Source: Arachnia rubra (GTDB taxonomy: Bacteria > Actinomycetota > Actinomycetes > Propionibacteriales > Propionibacteriaceae). Taken from it: a stretch of DNA of 64,000 bases. The notes below the pieces were generated by a model. It was not told the DNA's origin and did no database searches. It saw only the letters and a list, made by a program, of their open reading frames with translations. A program made the translations under genes and the position numbers. The DNA lies in assembly GCF_019973735.1 (NCBI RefSeq), contig NZ_AP024463.1, positions 1,488,001-1,552,000 of the forward strand, read 5' to 3'. Shown here one piece after another: positions 58,307 to 64,000 of this stretch (its first letter is position 1; each line of letters opens with the position of its first letter).

Positions 58307-58657
58307 ATGAGGTTGCAGGAGGACGTGGCCGCCAAGGTGCGGTTCAACGCCGACGGTCTCGTTCCGGCAGTCGCTCAGGACGCCGCCTCGGGGCAGGTGC
58401 TGATGCTCGCCTGGATGGACGACGAGGCGCTCGCACGCACGCTGAGCAGCGGGCGTGCCACCTACTGGTCCCGGAGCCGTCAGATCTACTGGGTCAAGGG
58501 GGAGACCTCGGGGCATGTGCAGCGCGTGGTCTCCGTGCACCTGGACTGCGATGGTGATGCCCTGCTGCTGCGTGTTGAGCAGACTGGTGCAGCCTGTCAC
58601 ACCGGCAACCGCACATGTTTTTTCACGGACCTCACCGGAAGCGACGTCGAATGCTGA
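58307..58657 (+). CDS. hisI: Phosphoribosyl-AMP cyclohydrolase
   Basis: 116-aa HisI, the third step of histidine synthesis, opening the purine ring of [47 protein letters not shown] and [13 protein letters not shown] contain the Zn/Mg-binding Cys and Asp residues. No PR-ATP pyrophosphatase domain is fused. ATG 58307 is preferred over earlier in-frame codons because it starts at the family N-terminus and follows a -10 by 6 nt. It heads the trp genes, as often in Actinobacteria, and trpE overlaps it. Confidence 0.94.
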   Translation: MRLQEDVAAKVRFNADGLVPAVAQDAASGQVLMLAWMDDEALARTLSSGRATYWSRSRQIYWVKGETSGHVQRVVSVHLDCDGDALLLRVEQTGAACHTGNRTCFFTDLTGSDVEC

Positions 58658-60147
58658 ATATCTCGCCAACCCTTGCAAAGTTCACGGAGCTGGCGAGAAC
58701 CCGGCGCGTCATCAGCGTTCACACCCGCCTGCTGGCAGACCACCTGACAGCGATCGGCCTGTACGCCACCTTGTGCGGAACCCGGGAGGGGACTTTCCTC
58801 CTGGAGTCGGCATCGGAGGGGGTGTGGTCGCGGTATTCCTTCGTCGGTGTGCATTCTGCCGCCACCCTCACCGAGTGCGGTGGGAAAGCGGTCTGGCTGG
58901 GCCGGGAACTGACGGGCATCGGCGACGGTGACCCCGTCAGCGTCCTGCAGCAGACGCTGACGGAACTGGCCACGCCCGCTGCTGAAGGCCTGCCCCCATT
59001 CCATGCCGGAATGGTCGGCTACCTGGGGTACGACGTCGCGCGGCGGCTGGAGGCGCTGCCAGACACCTGCGCTGACGATCTCAGGCTTCCTGAACTGGTG
59101 ATGATGCTTGCGTCCCAGGTGGCGGTCCTGGATCACAAGACGCAGGAGGTGTACCTGATCTTCAACGCCATCAACTACGACGGCACCGATGCGGGAGTCG
59201 AGCGGGCATACCACGAGGCCGTGGCCGGCATCGAGGAGATGGCCCGGCAGCTGCGCGAGCCGGTGCCCTCGCTGGTGGAGCCGGCGCAGGAGGGACTCGC
59301 CGACCTGGCGGTCAGACGCCAGCGGACCTCCGCTGACTACGGGGAAGTGGTCCAGGCCACTATCGCCGAGATCGAGGCGGGGGAGGCCTTCCAGATAGTT
59401 GTCTCGCAACGTTTCGACGTCGCCACGTCATCCGACGCGCTGCAGGTCTACCGGGCCCTGCGCCTGACCAATCCCAGCCCTTATCTGTACCTGCTGCGGC
59501 TTCCCGGATTCGCTGTCGTGGGTTCCAGCCCCGAGGCGCTCGTCACCGTTCAGGACGGGGTTGCCACCACGCGCCCCATCGCTGGGTCGCGGCCGAGGGG
59601 ACGCACCGAGAGGGAGGACAGGAAACTTGCGGCCGAGCTGTTGGCCGACCCGAAAGAACGGGCTGAGCATCTGATGCTCGTGGATCTCGGGAGAAACGAC
59701 CTCGGCCGTATCTGTGAGGCGGGCAGCGTCACCGTTCATGAGTTCATGAAGATCCACCGCTATAGCCACATCATGCATTTGGAGGCTGCGGTCAGCGGCC
59801 GTCTCGCAGAGGGCCGCACCGCTTTGGATGCGACGCTTTCCTGTTTCCCGGCCGGTACGTTGTCGGGAGCCCCTAAGGTGCGCGCCATGGAGATCATTGA
59901 TCAGCTTGAGGTCAGCCGCCGCGGCCTCTACGGCGGTGTGGTCGGGTATTTCGATTTCGCCGGCAACTCGGACGCCGCCATCGCGATTCGCACCGCTGTA
60001 CTCAAGGATGGCGTCGCCCACGTCCAGGCCGGCGCGGGCATTGTCGCCGACTCCGTTCCAGAGAGAGAGGACGCCGAGTGTTCACACAAGGCGGCCGCCG
60101 TCATCACCGCGCTTCGCCGCGCCGCAAAGTTGGGAGAAACCACATGA
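58651..60147 (+). CDS. trpE: Anthranilate synthase component I
   Basis: 498-aa chorismate-using subunit of anthranilate synthase. [17 protein letters not shown] near the start includes a tryptophan-feedback site like LLES. The catalytic core has [36 protein letters not shown] and [22 protein letters not shown] 58651 overlaps the hisI stop by 7 nt; GGAAGCGACG before it could bind ribosomes. No trpG glutaminase follows, so a shared PabA/TrpG elsewhere must supply ammonia. trpC is coupled by ATGA. Confidence 0.95.
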   Translation: MLNISPTLAKFTELARTRRVISVHTRLLADHLTAIGLYATLCGTREGTFLLESASEGVWSRYSFVGVHSAATLTECGGKAVWLGRELTGIGDGDPVSVLQQTLTELATPAAEGLPPFHAGMVGYLGYDVARRLEALPDTCADDLRLPELVMMLASQVAVLDHKTQEVYLIFNAINYDGTDAGVERAYHEAVAGIEEMARQLREPVPSLVEPAQEGLADLAVRRQRTSADYGEVVQATIAEIEAGEAFQIVVSQRFDVATSSDALQVYRALRLTNPSPYLYLLRLPGFAVVGSSPEALVTVQDGVATTRPIAGSRPRGRTEREDRKLAAELLADPKERAEHLMLVDLGRNDLGRICEAGSVTVHEFMKIHRYSHIMHLEAAVSGRLAEGRTALDATLSCFPAGTLSGAPKVRAMEIIDQLEVSRRGLYGGVVGYFDFAGNSDAAIAIRTAVLKDGVAHVQAGAGIVADSVPEREDAECSHKAAAVITALRRAAKLGETT

Positions 60148-60923
60148 CCGTGCTCGACGAGATCATCACCGGGGTCAGGGAGGACCTGGCTGCCCGCCAA
60201 GCCGTCCAGCCGTTCGAGGAACTGCTGGAGCTGGCCCGGGAGGCGGCTCCGGCTCGGGCTGTCGTCCCCGCGCTGCGGGCCCCCGGGCTTTCTGTGATCG
60301 CTGAGGTGAAACGCCGGTCACCATCGAAGGGTGACCTGGCCGAGATCACTGATCCCGCCGCGCTCGCCAGCGAATATGCGCAGGGCGGTGCAACGGCGGT
60401 GTCCGTGCTGACGGAGCGGCAACGATTCAACGGATCGCTGGAGGACCTCGACGCGGTTCGCGCGGCGGTGGAAACCCCGTTGCTCCGCAAGGACTTCATG
60501 GTGCATCCATATCAGTTCTACGAGGCCCGCGCGCATGGGACCGACATGGTTCTGCTCATCGCAGCTGCGCTGAGTGACGTGGAGCTACAGGCTTTCCTGG
60601 ACCTGACCGACGCGCTCGGCATGACCGCGCTGGTGGAGACACACACCGAGGAGGAGGTGGACAGGGCCGTCAAAGCCGGGGTTGAGGTGATCGGCATTAA
60701 CAACCGCGATCTCACAACGCTCGAGGTCGACCTGAACCAGTTCGGGAAACTCGCCTCCCTGATCCCGGATGACCGGGTCAAGGTCGCCGAGTCGGGCATC
60801 CTCAGCCTGGAGGATGCCCGTAGGCTGCGTGGCGAGGGAGCAGACGCCATCCTCATCGGTGAGGCTTTGGTCCGTCACGACGCACCCCAGGCTGCGGTCG
60901 CGGAGTTCTCAGCTGTCTCCTGA
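60144..60923 (+). CDS. trpC: Indole-3-glycerol-phosphate synthase
   Basis: 259-aa TIM-barrel enzyme converting CdRP to indole-glycerol phosphate. [13 protein letters not shown] with the catalytic Lys, [12 protein letters not shown] with a second Lys, and GINNRDLTT and AESGILS are classic. The ATG at 60144 overlaps the trpE stop. There is no trpF; in many Actinobacteria PriA covers that reaction. trpD is also missing from the cluster. Confidence 0.96.
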   Translation: MTVLDEIITGVREDLAARQAVQPFEELLELAREAAPARAVVPALRAPGLSVIAEVKRRSPSKGDLAEITDPAALASEYAQGGATAVSVLTERQRFNGSLEDLDAVRAAVETPLLRKDFMVHPYQFYEARAHGTDMVLLIAAALSDVELQAFLDLTDALGMTALVETHTEEEVDRAVKAGVEVIGINNRDLTTLEVDLNQFGKLASLIPDDRVKVAESGILSLEDARRLRGEGADAILIGEALVRHDAPQAAVAEFSAVS

Positions 60924-60961
60924 ATCCGCGGCAGAGCAGATATGCCGGGAGCGGTACCCAG

Positions 60962-60967
60962 TAGGGT
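60962..60967 (+). promoter_or_regulatory. -10 element of trpB
   Basis: TAGGGT ends 7 nt before ATG 60975. It suggests an internal promoter giving leaderless trpBA mRNA. Confidence 0.4.
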
Positions 60968-60974
60968 TACGCCC

Positions 60975-62213
60975 ATGACCGCTTTTCCCGACGCCAAGGG
61001 CCACTTCGGTCGTTTTGGCGGAACATTCGTGCCGGAGGCTTTGCGTGCTGCACTGACCCAGCTGGACACCGAATTCCGTGCCGCCCAGGCAGATCCCGCA
61101 TTCCTGGCGGAGCTGGCAGGGCTGCAGCGCAACTACGCCGGCCGGCCGACGCCGGTGACAGTCGCTGAGAATTTCTCCAGGCACTGCGGGAATGCGACCA
61201 TCTACCTCAAGCGCGAGGATCTCAACCACACTGGCGCCCACAAGATCAACAACGTGCTCGGGCAGGCGCTGCTGACCAGGCGGATGGGCAAACGGCGGGT
61301 GATCGCGGAGACCGGTGCCGGTCAGCATGGGGTTGCGACCGCCACGGCCGCCGCCCTGCTGGGGCTTGAATGCCGCATCTATATGGGAGAGATCGACACG
61401 AGACGGCAGGCCCTCAATGTCGCCCGGATGCAGCTGCTGGGCGCTGAGGTCTACGCCGTCGCGGCCGGCTCCCGCACTTTGAAGGATGCCATGAACGAGG
61501 CCATGCGCGACTGGGTGACCACCGTGGACACCACCCACTACCTGATAGGCACCGTCGGCGGCCCCCACCCCTTCCCGCTGCTGGTGAGGGAGCTGCAGCG
61601 GGTCATCTCCACCGAGGCCCGCCAGCAGATGTTGCAGGAGCATGGTGGCCTGCCCGGCTATGTCACGGCCTGCGTCGGAGGGGGATCCAACGCCATCGGT
61701 GTCTTCTATGACTTCATCGGCGACGACTCTGTCCAGCTGTACGGCTTCGAGGCCGGTGGCGACGGGGTGGAGACGGGACGCCACGCCGCAACCATCAGCG
61801 CCGGTAGCGTCGGTGTGCTGCATGGTGCGCGCACCCAGGTGTTGCAGGACGAGGACGGGCAGACCATCGAGTCACACTCGATTTCCGCGGGCCTCGACTA
61901 CCCGGGGGTGGGGCCGGAGCATGCCTGGCTGGCTGACACCGGCCGGGCTCACTACGAGCCAGTGACCGATCGGGAGGCGATGGACGCTTTCCGCCTGCTG
62001 ACGCGCACCGAGGGGATCATCCCGGCGATTGAGTCTGCCCATGCCGTCGCCGGGGCGCGCCGCCTCGGACTTCGGCTGGCGGAACAGGATCCCGGGGCCC
62101 GGCCGAAGATCCTGGTGTGTCTCAGCGGCCGCGGAGACAAGGACGTCGCCACTGCCTTCGAGTACTTCGGCCTCGAGGGGCAGCCCGATCAGACTGTTGG
62201 AGGATTGTCGTGA
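60975..62213 (+). CDS. trpB: Tryptophan synthase beta chain
   Basis: 412-aa PLP enzyme joining indole to serine. The PLP Lys is Lys90 in [32 protein letters not shown] and [13 protein letters not shown] text ([11 protein letters not shown]) follow. Homologues start near [13 protein letters not shown], so ATG 60975 is chosen over an upstream in-frame codon at 60942. A start-proximal -10 suggests an extra internal promoter. trpA is coupled by GTGA. Confidence 0.96.
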   Translation: MTAFPDAKGHFGRFGGTFVPEALRAALTQLDTEFRAAQADPAFLAELAGLQRNYAGRPTPVTVAENFSRHCGNATIYLKREDLNHTGAHKINNVLGQALLTRRMGKRRVIAETGAGQHGVATATAAALLGLECRIYMGEIDTRRQALNVARMQLLGAEVYAVAAGSRTLKDAMNEAMRDWVTTVDTTHYLIGTVGGPHPFPLLVRELQRVISTEARQQMLQEHGGLPGYVTACVGGGSNAIGVFYDFIGDDSVQLYGFEAGGDGVETGRHAATISAGSVGVLHGARTQVLQDEDGQTIESHSISAGLDYPGVGPEHAWLADTGRAHYEPVTDREAMDAFRLLTRTEGIIPAIESAHAVAGARRLGLRLAEQDPGARPKILVCLSGRGDKDVATAFEYFGLEGQPDQTVGGLS

Positions 62214-63058
62214 GCACGTTTAACGACCCCAGCCGGCTCGGCATCTCCGGTAGCCGTGTCGCTGACTGCACCGGCCAGGGACGTCCCGCCCTCGTCGGGT
62301 ATCTGCCCGTCGGGTACCCGACGGTAGACGGCTCCCTGGCAGCCATGAGGGCCTTGACGGAGGGAACGACGGGGCGCGGCGTCGACATCGTCGAGATCGG
62401 CATCCCGTACTCCGATCCGCTGATGGACGGGCTGGTGATCCAGCATGCAGCCCTGAGGGCCCGGGAACGCGGGGTCCGGACCCGGGACGCTTTCCGGGCC
62501 GTCGAGGCTGTTGCGGCCGCCGGCGCAACGCCAATGGTCATGACCTACTGGAACCTCATCGAGGCATACGGCCCCGACCGCTTCGCCCGCGATCTCGCGG
62601 CCGCTGGGGGAGCGGGGACGATCACTCCTGACCTGCCCCCGGATGACTGCCCGGAGTGGTTCGAGGCCACCGATCGTCACGGCTTGGACCGGGTTTTCCT
62701 CATTGCCCCATCATCGTCGCAGGAGCGCATCGGCTTGACGATGCGCTCCTGCCGCGGCTGGGTGTATGCCACCAGCGTGATGGGGGTGACGGGTGCGCGT
62801 GCCTCCACCTCCGATGCGGCTCCCGTGATCGTGGAACGGGCCCGTGGCGTCGATCCAAGCCTGCCGGTCGGTGTCGGTCTCGGGGTCTCCAATGGCGCGC
62901 AGGCCGCGGAGATCGGCGCCTTCGCGGATCTGGTGATCGTCGGCTCTGCCCTGCTGAAGTGTCTCGGCTCCGACGGCAGGGATCTTGACGGTGACTTGCG
63001 GCGGCTGCGGCTCCTGGTGGACGATCTGGCGTCGGGAGTGGACTGCGCCAGAACCTGA
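62210..63058 (+). CDS. trpA: Tryptophan synthase alpha chain
   Basis: 282-aa TIM-barrel subunit cleaving indole-glycerol phosphate to indole, passed to TrpB. Catalytic Glu62 and Asp69 lie in [23 protein letters not shown] and [10 protein letters not shown] are the phosphate-binding loops. The GTG at 62210 overlaps the trpB stop. It ends the operon; no lgt follows, unlike many actinobacterial trp clusters. Confidence 0.95.
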   Translation: MSTFNDPSRLGISGSRVADCTGQGRPALVGYLPVGYPTVDGSLAAMRALTEGTTGRGVDIVEIGIPYSDPLMDGLVIQHAALRARERGVRTRDAFRAVEAVAAAGATPMVMTYWNLIEAYGPDRFARDLAAAGGAGTITPDLPPDDCPEWFEATDRHGLDRVFLIAPSSSQERIGLTMRSCRGWVYATSVMGVTGARASTSDAAPVIVERARGVDPSLPVGVGLGVSNGAQAAEIGAFADLVIVGSALLKCLGSDGRDLDGDLRRLRLLVDDLASGVDCART

Positions 63059-63113
63059 CCAGGGAGGAAGACCACCCTTGGCGGGGTGTGTTCACCTGGT
63101 ATTCGCTTGCCGG

Positions 63114-63755
63114 CTACCCCAGCAGCGTCAGCACAGCCTTGACCCGTCGGTGGACGCTTGGGTCTGCGTGAAGGCCCAGTTTCCCGAAGATCCGCTGCGT
63201 GTGCTTCTCGATCGCACCCTCAGTCACGAACAGGCGCTGCGCGATGCCGGTATTCGTGTGTCCCTCCGCCATCAGCTCCAGGACCTCGCGTTCCCGTGCG
63301 GTGAGCTGCTGCAGCGGGTCATTGTTCCTGCCGCGCCCGAACACCTGGCTAACCACCTCCGGGTCCAGCACGAGGCCGCCGCCAGCCACCCGGTCGGCGG
63401 CGTCAAGGAAGGTGTCGATGTCGGCCACGCGGTCCTTCAGGAGATAACCCAGGCGACTGCCACCGTCGGCGAGCAGCTCCTGGACATAGGCGGCGACCAC
63501 GTACTGGCTCAGCAACAGGATCGGGGCGTCGGCCCACTTCTTCCGGATCTCGACGGCGGCCCGCAGGCCCTCGTCCGTGTTGGACGGGGGCATGCGGATG
63601 TCGGTGATGATCAGCTCGGGCCGTAACTCCAGGGCCCGTGGAACCAGCTCCGTGCCGCTCCCGACGGCGGCGATCACCTCGTGTCCGCCGTCGTCCAGGA
63701 TGAAGGTCAGGCCCTCCCGCAGCAGGACGGAGTCATCGGCTATCAGGACTCGCAA
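63114..63755 (-). CDS. LuxR/NarL-type response regulator
   Basis: 213-aa two-component regulator. The receiver has Asp6/Asp7 and the phosphorylation site Asp52 (ITDIRMPP), with Ser/Lys switch residues in LLLSQYV and YLLKDRV. The NarL-type HTH is at about 147-205 (LTAREREVLELMAEGHTNTGIAQRLFVTEGAIEKH). It overlaps the upstream kinase gene by 13 nt. It converges with trpA; a weak nested stem lies in the gap. Target genes are unknown. Confidence 0.94.
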   Translation of the reverse strand: MRVLIADDSVLLREGLTFILDDGGHEVIAAVGSGTELVPRALELRPELIITDIRMPPSNTDEGLRAAVEIRKKWADAPILLLSQYVVAAYVQELLADGGSRLGYLLKDRVADIDTFLDAADRVAGGGLVLDPEVVSQVFGRGRNNDPLQQLTAREREVLELMAEGHTNTGIAQRLFVTEGAIEKHTQRIFGKLGLHADPSVHRRVKAVLTLLG

Positions 63756-64000
63756 GGGATCACCGCCTCGATCGTGGTTGGGCCTCCCACAGGCGAGGTC
63801 ACCTTCAGTTCGCCGTCGACGCTGTGGAGGCGTTCCTCAAGTCCGGCCAGGCCGTGTCCCTTCGCGGTCGAGGCGCCGCCGGTCCCGTCGTCGGTGATGG
63901 TGACGTACAGCCAGCCGTCCTGGACGGCGGTGACCAGGTCAATCAGGGTTGCCCCGGAGTGTTTGTTGGCGTTGACCAGGGATTCCGAGATCACGAAGTA
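63743..64000 (-). CDS. Sensor histidine kinase, C-terminal part
   Basis: The last 85 codons of a NarX/DesK-type histidine kinase enter from the right edge. YFVISESLVNANKHSGAT is the N box of the HATPase_c domain, and ITDDGTGGAS plus GHGLAGLEERLHSVDG are the G1/G2 boxes. The gene is truncated by the window; the DHp and sensor parts lie beyond. It overlaps its response regulator start, so both are co-translated. Confidence 0.9.
   Translation of the reverse strand, partial: YFVISESLVNANKHSGATLIDLVTAVQDGWLYVTITDDGTGGASTAKGHGLAGLEERLHSVDGELKVTSPVGGPTTIEAVIPCES

Noticed and set aside
58068..58310. 80-codon plus-strand frame upstream of hisI
   Set aside because: Arg-rich text, no ribosome site and no recognisable domain; likely noncoding.
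63059..63113. Terminator between trpA and the response regulator
   Set aside because: Only a weak nested stem (ACCAGG/CCTGGT with CACCC/GGGTG) with long mismatched parts; not strong enough to list.
1..64000. CRISPR arrays, IS elements, integrases, rRNA or tRNA genes
   Set aside because: No regularly spaced repeats, transposase or integrase motifs, and no conserved RNA-gene sequences were seen.

Overview
The window is about 64 kb of a high-GC actinobacterial chromosome. The gene repertoire fits Actinobacteria, perhaps a Propionibacteriaceae-like host: the GlgE maltose-1-phosphate pathway, mycothiol-type DinB proteins, DUF3097, DUF5709, a cysteine-free ribosomal protein L32, a CIRCE-controlled hrcA-dnaJ operon and trp genes starting with hisI. 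The genus cannot be settled from sequence alone. Genes are packed tightly, many stop/start codons overlap (ATGA, GTGA), and I see no rRNA, tRNA, CRISPR array, IS element or prophage.

Layout. 1-4 kb: 3' end of lepA, then a carbohydrate ABC importer without its own ATPase. 4-13 kb: hemW, a WYL regulator with a DinB-like protein, a Nudix regulator, an SDR, a GntR-controlled two-gene ABC exporter with a perfect operator, DUF3097, an inositol-monophosphatase-like enzyme and an MBL hydrolase. 13-18 kb: hrcA-dnaJ-rsmE behind CIRCE, a lipid kinase and tgt. 18-23 kb: a queuosine-precursor transporter, DUF5709, a cysteine-free L32 with a Zur-like box, and a LacI-controlled oxidoreductase/sugar-isomerase pair. 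23-30 kb: phoH-ybeY-corC-era, then leuA behind a leader peptide, a phosphoesterase and a pentapeptide-repeat protein. 30-34 kb: a siderophore ABC importer behind a DtxR/IdeR-like box. 34-46 kb: glycogen metabolism (GNAT-Nudix, glgB, mak, glgE / glgP / glgX) and ppk2. 46-51 kb: cysteine desulfurase, mnmA and a MetE-core protein, then a COG3044 ATPase and a TetR regulator. 52-55 kb: gatCAB. 55-58 kb: a low-GC TMEM175-like gene, TIGR03085 and rtcB. 58-63 kb: hisI-trpE-trpC-trpB-trpA. The right edge holds a LuxR response regulator and the end of its histidine kinase.

Two broad themes stand out. First, about twenty transcription units have a TANNNT-like -10 hexamer exactly 6 (occasionally 7-8) nt before the start codon, the geometry of leaderless mRNAs. 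This fixes several start codons and produces two divergent pairs with overlapping -10 elements (tgt/lipid kinase and glgP/glgE). Second, much of the regulation can be read directly: CIRCE, an IdeR-like box, a Zur-like box, GntR, LacI, TetR and WYL inverted repeats, and a leuA leader peptide with mutually exclusive RNA stems. I did not find a convincing wholly new defence-type or mobile system. The most unusual items are the leaderless promoter architecture, the leuA leader, a WYL regulator reading 226 bp antisense into hemW, the AT-rich TMEM175 island and the structured 351-bp rtcB-hisI spacer.
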